From the NCBI GenBank assembly GCA_038501625.1, contig JAZAYU010000114.1, forward strand, positions 992,001 to 1,056,000: a stretch of 64,000 nucleotides of DNA. The letters are read 5' to 3'. The notes beneath the pieces were generated by a model that saw only the letters and a program-made list of their open reading frames with translations, had not been told where the DNA came from and made no database searches. Source of the DNA: Corbicula japonica (Eukaryota > Mollusca > Bivalvia > Venerida > Cyrenidae). Below, in pieces: positions 1-12,349 of the stretch. The position numbers and the translations under genes were made by a program. Within the stretch, counting starts at the first letter, position 1. The number at the start of each line of letters is the position of its first letter.

Positions 1-61
1 AAACAGGACAGTGTTCTTTTATTCAAAACCCACTATACGATCAAGGACAAATAAAGTGCTA

Positions 62-157
62 CAGCAGATCCTGAACAGACAAAAAAAATGTGCCGGCTGA
101 TCTGGATCTACACTGTTGGCATTGCATAAAAATGTTTATATATGGAGGAAAGGGTTA
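62..157. repeat. GATC-rich TTAA MITE, right-end fragment
   Basis: The right half of the dispersed family described at 21117: GTGCCGGCTGATCTGGATCT, then TATGGAGGAAAGGGTTAA. The left half is missing. Confidence 0.75.
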
Positions 158-840
158 AAAAACCGGTTTGGTCAAGATCAGGGCCAAAGACAATAAAACT
201 GAGACTAGAGATCATACTCAATTTTCAAGCATCTTACTGCCGAAAACTGATACTAGTCTCAGAAAAAAATCAAATGCTTGAGTTCTGAGACCTCCAATTA
301 ACTTGCCAGTTTGTGTACATACACTGTATACAGCTGAGACCTCTCTTAAATTTAGTCTTAACATTTTGAGAATTTGCTACAAATTTGTTGTTGTTGTTGT
401 TTTACTTACAACAGTGAATAAAATATTCACAAAAGCCTGATTTTCAAAGTGCTATAAAGTGAGAATGTTTATTTAGTCAGTATCCATAGAAAATGACAAA
501 ATTTACCCAATAAAATCTTCCAGAGCAAAGTTCTTAATGTATAACACAGATCCTAAGCAGCAAATTTCATTAGGTCATTGACCAGCAACTGGAGGAATAA
601 ACTCTGATAAATCTAAGATTGAATCTAAATATAGCTGAAGACAGGTAGAAATATTAGAATTTTAACACTTGATTTGAAATTTTCACTCTGCTACTAAAAT
701 TTTTGTTTCAAATTTTATCACTGAACAACCAGAGAATGAATTGTTCAGGAAAGATTGAATTTTAAAATGGTATAAAGTTTGTGTCAAAATCTGGTTGATA
801 ACTGTAGAAAATCAAAGGATAAAAACAGAATTTAAAAGAG
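158..840. other. no gene seen
   Basis: AT-rich. A degraded inverted repeat (GAGACTAG...CTAGTCTC, about 185-260) resembles the foldback element at 59790. No coding exon is visible. Confidence 0.5.
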
Positions 841-1198
841 AAAAAAATTGAAATCCCCAGGGTGGGGCCCCTGGGCAATTCAAGAACATGATTTTAATAA
901 TTTGAGTAGAGATCATCAATATTCATACCAAATTTGATGACAATCAGATAAAAAATGTGACCTCTATTGCGTTAACAAAATTTTTGCTTTCATCTGACCT
1001 AGTTTTTGACCCAAGATGACCCAGTTTTGATAGGGATTGACACACCACCAAGAGAAACATTCTGAACAAGTTTGATGACAATTGGTCAAAAATTGTGGCC
1101 TCTATTGCGTTAACAAACAAAAAGTTGACGGACGACGGACATCTGGTCCCCCTCTGATCACAAAAGCTCACTCAGAGCCTTTGGCTCTAGTGAGCTAA
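840..1198. mobile_element. Helitron-like element, 3' end fragment
   Basis: It ends with a GGACGGACGACGGACAT-like stretch, then ACAAAAGCTCAC, a short hairpin (GAGCCTTTGGCTC) and GTGAGCTAA. This is the same 3' end architecture as the fuller element ending near 34757. The internal array is reduced to less than two degenerate units. Confidence 0.5.
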
Positions 1199-1577
1199 AA
1201 AATTACAGTTATCACCCTTCCTAAATGTCAGACATTTCCTTTAATAATAAATTTCTGTGAGTTGTACACCATCTTGAATCCTGCTTAATGCACACTTCAG
1301 GTGATTCTTGTTTATTTCTACTTATAACTACAGTTTTTATTTATTATATAATAATGTGTCATGTTTAAGACTTAAATATTGCTTTTAAACTGACTCTTCA
1401 GAACTCCTTACTGATATGTGACCAGAAAAAACATATACAAGTTCAGAGTATAATATTTTGTTTGGCAACACTTCATTGGACCTTAATTGTCATATCGCTA
1501 GAAGTTTATCAACTTTTCTTGATTTAAATGTACTTGTTATCACAATTCAGTGTAATAAAATATATATATTTTTTTGT

Positions 1578-3253
1578 TTAATTGAAATCCAAAGAATATT
1601 CCTTGATGTTGTTAATGTCATTAATGTAAAGTTTGTTCTCAGTGCTGGAGTAGGTAATTTCATTCCCGTAAACATCATCTATGAGAACCTGGACCTTTAT
1701 AAGGTCGGCAGTCAACTGCTGAATATTGTGTGTACCGATGTCACGTACATATACGTAGCCATGCTTGTCGACAGTAATACCCTGTGGGTCCTTCAGGTCC
1801 TTATCAGTATAGACAGCCTTGACTTTCCCATCCAAGGTCAAACTTGTAACACTGTGTTGCTTACTGTCAGTTAAATAAATTGTTTGCCCTTCAGGACTAA
1901 GAGCTATTTGATTACCAGCACCTTTGTCATCTGTTCGGATTGTTCTTATGACCTTTCCTGTCATGTTGAGTATATTAATCCTTTTACTTAAATCAATAAG
2001 TCCATATATGTTACCTTTATGATGAACCATATCTCGATACCAGTTATTTAAATCATACAGCTGTTTAGTGGTCTGTATGACTCCAGATGCTGACACAGAG
2101 AAGAACTGGATTTGGTGTTTTAAATCTGATAATGTTACTGATACAACAACCTTGTCATTATTTACAGATGATGGACCAAATGCAACGTGCTTCAATGCAA
2201 ACCTCTGAGGTCACACATTTACTTTTTGTGTCAACCACCTTAATGGTTTTGTTAGCATTGTCAGCTACAACACAGTAGTGTCCATGCATTATAGTGACAC
2301 AACGAACACTTGGTTTTGCTTTATCTTTACTAGTCTGTATGTCAATCACTGACTCGAGTCTGGCTGTAGCCATTCTGCAGATCTCTGTAGTGGTCCTCAT
2401 CATAGCCTGGATCTGTTCTGAAGGTAGCAGTGTATACCGTTGTATTCTTACTTCATTTCTAAGTTTGTTAAATTGATCATCAAAGTTCATCATTTTCTCC
2501 TTGCTCCTTTTCATTGAAATAAACAACTCACAATTTTGTCCTGATTTCTTTGACTCTATGCCATTCTTTATTTGATCTAGATCTTTTTTCATAGGCTTCA
2601 GCATGTCAGAAGCTGATTTCAGGGTGTTTTTGTTTCTTCTCGCTATTTGTTGAATCTGATCATCCATCTTTTTTTCCAGTTCATCAAAAAATTTGTTCAC
2701 TTCAGCTCTCTGATGTTGAAGTTCTTGTTTTGCAAGTTTTTGCATTTCATGGTTAGAAGTGACATTTGCTTGTATTTTTTGTTCAAATTCAGACAGATTA
2801 TTGGCAGCAGACTTGATGCCTTCATAAAATGCCTTCAACTCTACACTATTTTCCAAGTCTTTGGAAATGTCAGGGATATGTTTCACTTTTTCACACTGGC
2901 GATGATGAAGTGTGACACAGACATGACACCCAAGTTTGTCACATGTCTCACAGAAGAATTCTGTTACTTTACCAGAGTGAATCGTGCACCTTTCTTCACA
3001 AATATCCAAAACTCTTCTATTTGCATCAGAAGATATCGGCATTGAGTCCTTGTCTAGAAGCACATGGTTCACTAAAACCTTGTTTCTTCGATGAGTCTTG
3101 TAACACTGTGCACAGAGATATTCAGGACAGTCCACACAGTAACCCTCGGCTATCGCTACATTCCCATCTCTTTGACAAGGTTCACAGTAAATGTCCTTCA
3201 CTTTCATCCGATGCTGCAAGCACAGAACGACTGTATTTCCGTGACTCTGCCAT
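1578..3253 (-). pseudogene. B-box/NHL-like gene, frameshifted paralogue
   Basis: Paralogue of the intact gene at 7466-9163, read in three frames. The expected ATG is at 3253. An extra T within 3200-3206 shifts the frame between the first about 17 codons and the first B-box, and a net 2-nt deletion near 2170-2185 separates the coiled-coil part (2158-3205) from the propeller part (1578-2195). The B-box cysteines and histidines are kept (CEPC, CVDC, CAQC, then CETC, CHVC), as are the coiled coil and the NHL-like C-terminus. Either a pseudogene or two assembly indels. A shortened B-box/coiled-coil product could start internally, but this is unproven. Confidence 0.75.
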
Positions 3254-3599
3254 TTTAAATGTTTATCTGTTAACTCTCTCAACTTTTGCAAGTAATTAAT
3301 ATATTATTATTGTTAATTACACTGCACAATAAGTATATTATTATTGTTAATGACAACAAACAATTTTCAGGATTTTTTTTATGCACTTAATCATGCCAAT
3401 GTATTTAATTCATGATAGAAATGGGAATACCCAAAGAATACCTGAAGCAAACACAAATATTTAAACCTTTGTATTTTTGTATTTTTACTTCCTTGTGTAC
3501 AGTCGCTATGCATCGAGTGGTTGTAAGGCTTGTAATCAGATAGTTTAACCTAGTTTTATAACAAAATGTTTGTATTGGTAAAATTTACTTTAGAAAAGC

Positions 3600-3985
3600 T
3601 CAAATATTTATGTTACTTTTTTCAAGTCTGAATTGAGATCACTGCTGATTTAATAACACTGCTAAATCAATACCACTGCTGGTTTAAAAAATACTTCTGA
3701 TTTAATATGGAAGATGATTTGTTATCACTGTTGAATCAGTATCACTACTGATTTGATATCACAATGTATTTGATGCCATTACATATTTGATATCACTTCA
3801 AAATTTGATATCACAACTGATTTGATATCCTTTATGTTTTGATATCAGTATTTATTGTATGACATGGCATATTTGCATAGCATGGCTGATTTAATAGCAC
3901 TATTGAATTGATGTAACTGCTAGTTTGATATCACTGAAAATTTGATATCAATGTTCATTTGAGATCAGTGACAATATGGTGTTAT
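3600..3985. repeat. degenerate GATATC-rich short tandem repeat
   Basis: About twenty imperfect 15-20 bp units of the type CTGATTTGATATCACT, each built round the palindrome GATATC. It lies upstream of the B-box pseudogene and is shared with the right duplicate at 10190. Confidence 0.7.
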
Positions 3986-4009
3986 ATCCCACACTGAATG
4001 CAGAAGGAT

Positions 4010-5500
4010 AAAATTGTTATCTGGACATAAGCTTTGAATGTTGCATGATTTAAGACAAACTCCACTTTTTTTTCTTTTCTTACTTTATTGAGCCTTAATA
4101 TGATCAAAAACAATGACGAATACATTACGATATCACACAAAAATTGGCATACAAATGCTGTTTTAGAGTAATAAGTTACAGCAAAAAATGCATATTCAAA
4201 GCAATCAAATACAAAATAGATAATCAATACACATTCATCCACTGTACAAATGTTTACAATTAAAGCATACCAAAATTGCAGAAACAGTTTCTGTATCTCA
4301 AATACATGAAAAAATGGTACAAATAATGTGGGTTCAGTATCATGTGAGGCCTTACCCCTCCTACCAAATAATAAGATGTAAATAAATTACTGTTTGATGT
4401 ATTAGACATAAGCTATGAAAAATGTTATGAGTATAGCAGAACATGAGGAAACAGGTTCTAGGTTAAATGTGGAATTGTGGGTAAAGCATAAGATAGGTTC
4501 CTCTTGCTCTCCTTCAAAATATAATAACATCGCCTAGAAAAAAATTAAAATTGCTAAAAGTTTATGGGTCAGCAGTTCTGGATCTAAACCTGTACCCCAC
4601 CTTAACCTAACAAAAAAGTTTCAAATAAATCAAATCATGAATGAAACAGAATTTTGAAGAACAAAAACATGAACAGGGGCAAGCATGTTGGAGTCTATTT
4701 TTTTCAATTTTTAAAATCCCCTAAATTTTTTTAATTAATATAAATTTCAGTTTAAAATAAAGTCTCAATCTTGGAAAAGTAAATCGGAGACAATGGTCTG
4801 ACCATGTTGACTTGCTTTTTGTCAAAGTTGCAGTTTTCATACTTGTACTATACTTCTACTTACTCGGGAACCAATTTTCAAGTACTACGCAGGATTCGGT
4901 GTTTTCTTAAATTATGAGTACATGTACTAATGCAAGTAATGAGGAGAAATGGTCAAGAGTGCTTTACATGTACTATCTGAATACTTTCACACTTAAGTGA
5001 AATACATGTAATATGAATATATGAATGCAATAAAAATAGCTTTATGAAGTATATATAAAAGGAATGGTAAGAAATAAATCTTATACCACATTATGGACTG
5101 GGAAATTTATCTATACTGAGCAAATCTAAGAGGTTCCAGTCTTATGCTAAAGTTTTATTAAAAGTATTATTGCTTTTAATGAGGAACACTTTGAAAGGTG
5201 TTTTATGACTTAATATCAGTTGTTTGTGAGTTTAACTGATAATGCTAAAATATGCACACTAACAACTTCATTTTTCCATGAAATCACAATTTATCAATCA
5301 TTTCAAAACACTTTATTTTCAATTAAAATAGAGGTAAGTGGAAATAGTTGGACATTCTATTGCTGTTTATTATGAACCAAGTGTTTTGCAAATGAAAGTT
5401 ATTTGGTTTAATTGAGCATGCAAAATTAAGAAATTTATTTTTAATTAACTCTAATATTCTTTCTAACCACTCATTTAAGATACGCATTTTATCACATTGG
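4010..5500. other. no gene seen
   Basis: AT-rich intergenic sequence without a convincing exon or an ordered repeat. Confidence 0.5.
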
Positions 5501-5509
5501 TTACCAGTG

Positions 5510-5625
5510 TATATTCAGATCAACTAGCACATCTGGCCATCTGATCTGGATCTACACTGTTCTCTTAATGAATCTGTGAACAGTGTAGATCCTGATTAGA
5601 CTGCTCAGATTGCTTCTTGAAGTTC
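5510..5625. repeat. GATC-rich TTAA MITE, internal fragment
   Basis: Internal portion only (CAGATCAACTAGCACAT to CAGTGTAGATCCTGATTAG). It abuts the TA-flanked element that starts at 5629. Confidence 0.65.
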
Positions 5626-5628
5626 TTA

Positions 5629-6680
5629 CAGTAAAAACTCCCCAAACTGGTGGCCTTCGGATCTGGGGAAAAAGTCCGGTTTAGAGAGGATTCCAGTTTA
5701 TAAAGGATTTAAACTTTATCACCATTTTTGACAAGTGTTGTTCTAATCATTGTTTTATAACGCCTTTTCTTAATCAAACTTGAATGTTTGCTGCTTTGCC
5801 ACTTTTGACATATTTTAGAGAAAAAAAATAACAATCAAATTTTATTTTTGATTTTTTCTTCTTAGAGCAATTCCACCCTTCTTCTTTTAGCAGGATGAGC
5901 AGACATAATTCATGTACAGTGCAGATGAATAAAATTCGTATGTTGCAACATTGAAAAGCAGAATAAATGTGATTGTGCAACATTATAATTGCAAAGTACT
6001 CGGATTTTATAAAAAAAATATTACATGTATTGGTTAGTTTAATGTAACCAATCATGTTCATCTAATTAAAATCAAAATAATGTTATGGAATCATAAGCAT
6101 GTTTTTTACAGCGCTCTTTGAATCGCCGGCTGATCAACCAATTTGGCATTATTGCAGCATTAATTACAAAAGAACGACAGTCATGGATGTTTCAAACAAT
6201 AAATTGAACAGACAATTACCTAATCATGGTCTTCTCAACTCTTGTTTACACAACAATTACATGTCCCTGTCATTAACCCTTGTAATTTTCATGCATCTTT
6301 CAAATAATGTGAACTCCTCTAAACGAAAACAACAGATTATCTGTTTGATACGCTTTCAAGACAATACACAAGCCTTTGACAAGACAACCAGAGTTCATCA
6401 CTTTTGATGGCAATTATCAAAAAGGGAACTTGAAGATCCACAATAAATATGAAAATATTACAGGCTTGGTTTGATTGAAAGATCCGGTTTTCAGAGGTTT
6501 TATGAAGAGCAAATAGGAAATAAAATCTTAAAAATGAGGCCGGTTCCCGGAATTTGGAGATTCTGGTATTCGGAGGTTTTCGTTTCAATAAAATAAGGAG
6601 GAAAAAACGGGACTGTGAAAATTATGCAGTTTTAGGAGGATTCCTGATAACAGAGGATCCAGTTTAGGGAGTTTTTACTG
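5629..6680. mobile_element. Tc1/pogo-like non-autonomous element
   Basis: Terminal inverted repeats CAGTAAAAACTCC / GGGAGTTTTTACTG, with inward CCGGTTTAGAGAGGATTCC-type repeats. A TA flanks the left end; the right TA is mutated to CA. Same family as the shorter 577-bp copy at 40316. No transposase was recognised; the open stretches inside have no family signature. Assignment to the TA-target superfamily is inferred from the target site and the CAGT terminus. Confidence 0.65.
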
Positions 6681-6689
6681 CATAAATAA

Positions 6690-7084
6690 GCATCAGTTTC
6701 CAACTTTTTATAAGTTTGAGACTAAAATAAAGTTCCAGATTTTAAAAATTAATCTTGGACATTTGCCATACCATGTTGACTTGATTCTTATTCTATGTAT
6801 ATATTATTGATTAATGTTTTCAAAAGAAAATACTTTTAATGATCAAAGACCTTCTTGTTTGCCAGGCCCCTGCCTACCCCTCACCACACTCCCCATCACT
6901 TAAAGATTATTTAAAATCATATTCATAAATTGTGTCTATGATTCTGTGATCTCACTGCCTGGACTCCATTCTCTACATACAATATTACCGTAATATTTTT
7001 TAACACAATTTTAAACTGTCTGACCAGTCTGTTATGACCTCTTTGGTGCCACTCCGTGACTTTAAATAACGAATACATTTTTAC
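6690..7084. other. no gene seen
   Basis: AT-rich spacer between the inserted element and the right segmental duplicate. Confidence 0.4.
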
Positions 7085-7465
7085 AAGTCACAGTTAACAC
7101 CCTTTCTGAATGTTGGGAATTTCCATTTAAAGTAAGTACATTTGAATTTGTATACCATCTTGAATCAGCTACCACAATCCTGCTTAATGCACACTTGAGG
7201 TGATTGTTATTTACTATAACAGTTATTATTTATAATAAAATAATGTGCCATGTTTTAGACTTAAATATTGCTTCTAAACTGACTCTGCAGTAACTCTTTA
7301 CTGGTATGAGACCAGAAAAACATATATTAAAATGTATTTCAGTATGCAACACTTTATTGTATCGTAATTGTCATATAGCTAGAGGTTTAGCAACTTTCTT
7401 TATTTCAGCATACTTGTTACCTCAACTCAGTTAAATAATTATTTTTGTACACGTTTTTCTTTTGT

Positions 7466-9163
7466 TTATTTGAAATCCAAAGAATATTCATTGATAATGT
7501 TATTGTTGTCAGCGAAAAGTTTGTTCTCAGTGCTGGAGTAGGTAATTTCAGTCCCATTTACTTCATCTATGAGAACCTGGACCTTGCTAAGATCGGCAGT
7601 CAGCTGCTGAATGTTGTTTGTACCACAGCTACGTACATACACATAGCCATGCTTGCCCACAGCAATACCCCGTGGGTCCTTCAGGTCCTTGTCAGTATAG
7701 ACAGCCTTGACTTTATCATCCAGGGTTAAACTTATAACTTTGTCCTGTGCACTGTCCGTTACATAAAGTGTTTGCCCATCGGGACTCAGAGCTATTCTTT
7801 CCAGATCACCAAACAGATCATCACCTTTGTCATCTGATTTGATTGTTCTTATGACCTCTCCTGTCATGTTAAGTATATCAATCCCATTATTTAGATCACA
7901 AACTCCATAAATGTTACCTTTGCAATGAACCATGTCCCCATACCAGTCATCAACATCATATACTAGCTGGTCAGTGGTCTGTATGACTCCAGATGCTGAC
8001 ACAGAGAAAAAATGGATTTGATGTTGTGTAAAATCTGATAATGATACTGATACAACAACCTTGTCATTATTTACAGATGTCAATGACCAGATGTAATCTG
8101 CTTCAATGCAAATCTCTGAGGTCACACATTTACTTTTTGTGTCAACCACCTTAATGCTTTTGTTTTCATTATCAGCAACAACACAGTAGTGTCCATGCAT
8201 TATGGTGATACTACCCACACTAGGCATTGTTTTGTCGTTTCTAGTCTGTATGTCAGTCACTGATTCCAGTCTGGCTGTAGCCATTTTGCAGATTTCTGTA
8301 GTTTTTATCATCATAGCCTGAATCTGTTCAGAAGGAAGCAGTGCATAGCGTTGTATGCTAAGTTCTTTTTGCAGTTTTTTTAATTGATCATCAAAGTCAA
8401 TCATTTTTTCCAGACTCCTTTTCATTGAAATAAACAACTCACAATTTTGTCCTGATTTCTTTGCCTCAATGTCATTCTTTATTTGATCCAGATCTTTTTT
8501 TATAGGCTCTAGCCTGTCAGAGGCTGCTTTCAGGGTGTCTTTGTTTCTTTTCTCTATTGTAAGAATCTGATCATCCATCTTCTTCTCTAGTTCATCGAAA
8601 AATTTGTTGACCTCAGCTCTATGACGTTTAAGTTCTTGTTTTGCAAATTTTTGCATTTCATTGTTGGAAGTGACATTTGCTTGTATTTTTTGTTCAAATT
8701 CAGTCAGCTTATTTGCAGCAATCTTGATGCATTCATGCAGTGCCTTCAATTCTTTACTGTTTTCCAAGTCTTCGGCAATGTCAGGTATATGTTTCACTTT
8801 TTCACACTGGCGGTGATCAAGTGTGACACAGACATGACATCCAAGTTTGTCACATGTCTCACAGTAGAATTCTGTCACTTTACTAGAGTGAATGGTGCAT
8901 TTCTCTTCGCAGATGTCCAAAACTCTTCTATTGGCATCAGTAGCTATTGGCATTGAGTCCTTGTCGAGTAGCACATGGTTTATTAACCCCTTGTTTCTTC
9001 GGTGAGTCTTGTAACACTGTGCACAGAGATATTCAGGACAGTCCACACAGTAACCCTCGGCTATCGCTACATTTCCATCTCTTTGACAAGGTTCACAATA
9101 AATGTCCTTCACTTCATCCGATGCTCCAAGCACAGAACAACTGTACTTCCCTGACTCTGCCAT
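7466..9163 (-). CDS. B-box/coiled-coil/NHL-like (TRIM-related) protein
   Basis: Intact single-exon reading frame of 565 residues starting MAESGKYSC. Two B-box zinc fingers are visible: the first at about 23-63 (C23, C26, C42, C47, C50, H54, H63), the second at about 89-120 (C89, H92, C101, C104, C109, C112, H117). There is no RING finger before them. Residues about 125-260 are charged and heptad-like (coiled coil). From about 300 on, beta-rich repeats with an NHL-type signature (DPRGIAVGKHGYVYVR) suggest a propeller. Such proteins are TRIM71/TRIM2-like in architecture and form large lineage-specific families in bivalves. Without a RING, ubiquitin-ligase activity cannot be claimed; ligand or RNA binding by the propeller is possible. 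It is the intact member of a tandem pair with 1578-3253. Confidence 0.88.
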   Translation of the reverse strand: MAESGKYSCSVLGASDEVKDIYCEPCQRDGNVAIAEGYCVDCPEYLCAQCYKTHRRNKGLINHVLLDKDSMPIATDANRRVLDICEEKCTIHSSKVTEFYCETCDKLGCHVCVTLDHRQCEKVKHIPDIAEDLENSKELKALHECIKIAANKLTEFEQKIQANVTSNNEMQKFAKQELKRHRAEVNKFFDELEKKMDDQILTIEKRNKDTLKAASDRLEPIKKDLDQIKNDIEAKKSGQNCELFISMKRSLEKMIDFDDQLKKLQKELSIQRYALLPSEQIQAMMIKTTEICKMATARLESVTDIQTRNDKTMPSVGSITIMHGHYCVVADNENKSIKVVDTKSKCVTSEICIEADYIWSLTSVNNDKVVVSVSLSDFTQHQIHFFSVSASGVIQTTDQLVYDVDDWYGDMVHCKGNIYGVCDLNNGIDILNMTGEVIRTIKSDDKGDDLFGDLERIALSPDGQTLYVTDSAQDKVISLTLDDKVKAVYTDKDLKDPRGIAVGKHGYVYVRSCGTNNIQQLTADLSKVQVLIDEVNGTEITYSSTENKLFADNNNIINEYSLDFK

Positions 9164-9408
9164 TTTAAATTTGTGTATCTGTTAACTTTTGGAAGTTCTT
9201 AATATATTATTATTGTTAAGGACACACAAATGTCAGGATGTTTTTTTCTTAAATCCAGTGAAGGCTAAGTAATGCAAGCTTGCAATGTGAATACCTGAAG
9301 AATACCTGAAGCAAACACAAATATTTAAATCTCTTTTTGTATTTTTACCTCCTTGTTTACAGTCGCTATGCATTGAGTCCTTGTTAGGCTTGTTATCACA
9401 TAGTTTAA

Positions 9409-10075
9409 GTGCTTACCACACTGCTGCCCTGCACATTCATCAATAAAAAGAAAATTATCAAAATCTCAATAATGGCAACATGCCATTCAATGAAACTTTG
9501 CACAAATGAGTGTTAATAATTTATCTTTATTTTGCATATGGTAAGACACGTTAGAACAGTTAAAATATACATAAATTCACAAAAACTAAACAACACAAAA
9601 CATCATTTTAAATGCCCACATAAGTAATAGTATACTGACAATCTTGGGTCCTCATGACTTTCATAATTATGTAAACTTTATGAGATGTTAGTAAAAGTGT
9701 GTTTGACGTTCAATTTCCTGGTCGCTTCCTGGTGGCATAAACAGATGACAATAATTGATTTCACTTTTAGAAGTTGAAAGTTCTTAACCAAGTACACAAC
9801 ATTTTCTTGTCAGTATCATTAAACTCACGTGGGAATTTAAAATTGTGTTTTGTATTGCATAGTTTTTGTGAATTTATGTAAATAGAATTTAAAGGAATTT
9901 TTAGGTCTAGCTTATTTTTCTTTTCTTTTCTAACTTGTCTTAATGTATGCAAAATAAAGATACATAAGGAACATTCATCTGTGCAAAGTATCATTGAACG
10001 ACATTTTACTGTTATTGAGATTTTGATAATTTTCTTTTTATCGATGAACATGCAGGGGAAGAGTGTAGTGGGTCC
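9409..10075. mobile_element. TTAA-target MITE with a proven empty site
   Basis: 667 bp flanked by TTAA on both sides (9405-9408 and 10076-10079). The imperfect terminal inverted repeats share CACACTnCTnCCCTGCA and TTCATC-AT(A)AAAA. In the left duplicate the same position reads TAGTTTAACCTAG with a single TTAA and no insertion. The TTAA target suggests the piggyBac superfamily (inference). No transposase is encoded. A fragment of the same terminus lies at 22019-22070. Confidence 0.8.
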
Positions 10076-10189
10076 TTAACCTAGTTCAATCAAGTTATCT
10101 AAATGTTTGTATTGGTAAAATATACTTTAGAATAGTTCAAATGATTTATAATGTTATTTCTCTTTATTTTCAGTTCTGTATTGGGAATA

Positions 10190-10575
10190 ACTGCTGATTT
10201 ATTAACACTGCTAAATCAACATCAATGCAGTAAATACTTTCGACTTGATATGAAAGCTGGATTTTAAACGGTTGAATCAATATAACTAATGATTTGGTAT
10301 CACAATTGATTTGGTATCACAATTGATTTTTGATGTCATTGATTATTTCATATCACTGCATATTTGATGGTTTGATATCACTCCTGATATGATACCCTTC
10401 TGTTTTGATATCAGTATTGATTTGATGGTATTGCATCACTCCTGATTTGATATCCCTCCTGTTTTGATATCAGTATTGATTTGATGGCATTGCATATTTG
10501 CATATCACTGCTGGTTTGATATCTCTGTTGATTTGATATCAGATCAGTGCCAATATGAGATTCCTGCTAATATCC
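10190..10575. repeat. degenerate GATATC-rich short tandem repeat
   Basis: Right-duplicate counterpart of 3600-3985. It holds a local duplication of a GATATCCCTCCTGTTTTGAT-type module not present on the left. Confidence 0.7.
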
Positions 10576-10701
10576 CACACTGAATGCAGAAGAATATTGT
10601 TTGGCACTGTCCATCCATCAATCCACTTGTCCATCCATCTGCATGTTCTTTGACCTTTTTGGTTATCTGCACAAATAAAGCTTTATCTGACAATAAAAAT
10701 G

Positions 10702-11201
10702 NNNNNNNNNNNNNNNNNNNNNNNNNNNNNNNNNNNNNNNNNNNNNNNNNNNNNNNNNNNNNNNNNNNNNNNNNNNNNNNNNNNNNNNNNNNNNNNNNNN
10801 NNNNNNNNNNNNNNNNNNNNNNNNNNNNNNNNNNNNNNNNNNNNNNNNNNNNNNNNNNNNNNNNNNNNNNNNNNNNNNNNNNNNNNNNNNNNNNNNNNNN
10901 NNNNNNNNNNNNNNNNNNNNNNNNNNNNNNNNNNNNNNNNNNNNNNNNNNNNNNNNNNNNNNNNNNNNNNNNNNNNNNNNNNNNNNNNNNNNNNNNNNNN
11001 NNNNNNNNNNNNNNNNNNNNNNNNNNNNNNNNNNNNNNNNNNNNNNNNNNNNNNNNNNNNNNNNNNNNNNNNNNNNNNNNNNNNNNNNNNNNNNNNNNNN
11101 NNNNNNNNNNNNNNNNNNNNNNNNNNNNNNNNNNNNNNNNNNNNNNNNNNNNNNNNNNNNNNNNNNNNNNNNNNNNNNNNNNNNNNNNNNNNNNNNNNNN
11201 N
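10702..11201. other. assembly gap, 500 N
   Basis: Exactly 500 undetermined bases. The round number indicates a placeholder of unknown true length. The sequence immediately right of it begins inside a retrotransposon copy (AAGGCATTCTGG), so the gap probably hides the outer end of that copy. Confidence 0.98.
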
Positions 11202-11334
11202 AAGGCATTCTGGAACTAGCTGGCCATCTGTTTTTGGCTTCACTGGAACTTCCTTGTTATTGTACCCATCCTGAAAAGATTGAAAAAACAGAGCAGAGAG
11301 GATTCTTTAAAATAGGGGTGGGTGGGCGGGCAAT

Positions 11335-11515
11335 CAGTTTCTAAAAAACCGGATACGGAAGAGAACGGACGGTGATGCGTAATTACTACCAACGCATGTA
11401 ACTAAGTGATTACCGGAATCCGGGACATTTCGGATTCGGCCACTTAGACTCACCCACCAAGTCCAGTGATTGATTTAACTGGGGTTATTGAATATAAAAT
11501 TCTGAATAACCCTTA
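11335..11515 (-). repeat. A repeat of truncated copy
   Basis: 181 bp, identical in layout to 14166-14346, including the terminal palindrome GGGTTATT...AATAACCC. Confidence 0.85.
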
Positions 11516-11821
11516 TTAAATCCAATACCTGGCCATTTACTCACACCTTGGCTAACACGGAAGAAAGTGACGACAACATGGACAAGCGTGTCTATTCTTA
11601 ACGGACTCTGATTGCCAAAGAACATGGCATTGCATTTTAAGGTATTTACACTTCCAACCCTGCACAGAAATTTGATGTTAACTTGTCAACTGAGCACACA
11701 AGATAAGAAAAATGTTTTATACATATTTATTAGACGTACCGCAACACATTCACTATTCATATTCTTGTGATAAAACTACAAGTGGCATATGACTGGCGAC
11801 AGAGTTACACTAAAAAACAAG

Positions 11822-12179
11822 TTTTTTGTTGAGCACACGGGGAGATACCTGAATGCACCTGTGACAACGCAGTTAACTGGCAAAACAGTGACCTATGTTG
11901 GAACATAGTGTCAAGTCCCAAAAGTTACACCTAATGTGGACAGCATTTTGTAGGCCAGCCTGGATGACTTCTATCACCCGAAACAGCGGTCCTGGGAGTG
12001 AACCTTCCCTAGGCTCCCCTCTTTGCCAAGAAGTGGAGGGGGTTCCGGCAGTGGTCTGCCGTGAACCCCACCAAAACCACCAGACCAACAAGGTCACAAG
12101 ACCAACTAGGTCAACAGCCAAGCATGCTTGGGAGCACGTCAAGGAAGGTGATAGGAGAACCCATCTCCCCGTGCCGCCA
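11822..12179 (-). repeat. B repeat of truncated copy
   Basis: 358 bp, the counterpart of 14653-15010, with only a few substitutions. Confidence 0.85.
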
Positions 12180-12349
12180 CTTAAAATCCTTGATTTTTAC
12201 TCCACAAAAAACTAGACTGGATACTTTCCAAAGAAGTAAACTGATAGGGTAAATAACTAATTAACAGGACTTTACCCGGTCAATGTTTTTGAGGACAGTT
12301 TACGTGACATGTAGCAATGCTTTTGCCAAGAGTTTGTGTAAAATAAAAA

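Larger units (their letters stand above)
1206..3990. repeat. segmental duplication, left copy
   Basis: Collinear with 7085-10575: 3' flank, B-box gene, 5' flank containing ACAGTCGCTATGCAT, a GATATC-rich stretch and the word CCCACACTGAATGCAGAAG. Divergence is clearly above that of the retrotransposon duplication, so this is an older event. The right copy carries an extra 667-bp insertion (9409-10075); the left copy keeps the empty site at about 3545-3548. Confidence 0.8.
7085..10575. repeat. segmental duplication, right copy
   Basis: Collinear with 1206-3990, in the same orientation, about 5.9 kb apart. It carries the intact B-box gene and a private TTAA-flanked insertion at 9409-10075. It ends about 130 bp before the scaffold gap. 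Confidence 0.8.

Noticed and set aside
10584..11274. Frames across the N gap
   Set aside because: Almost all residues are undetermined.
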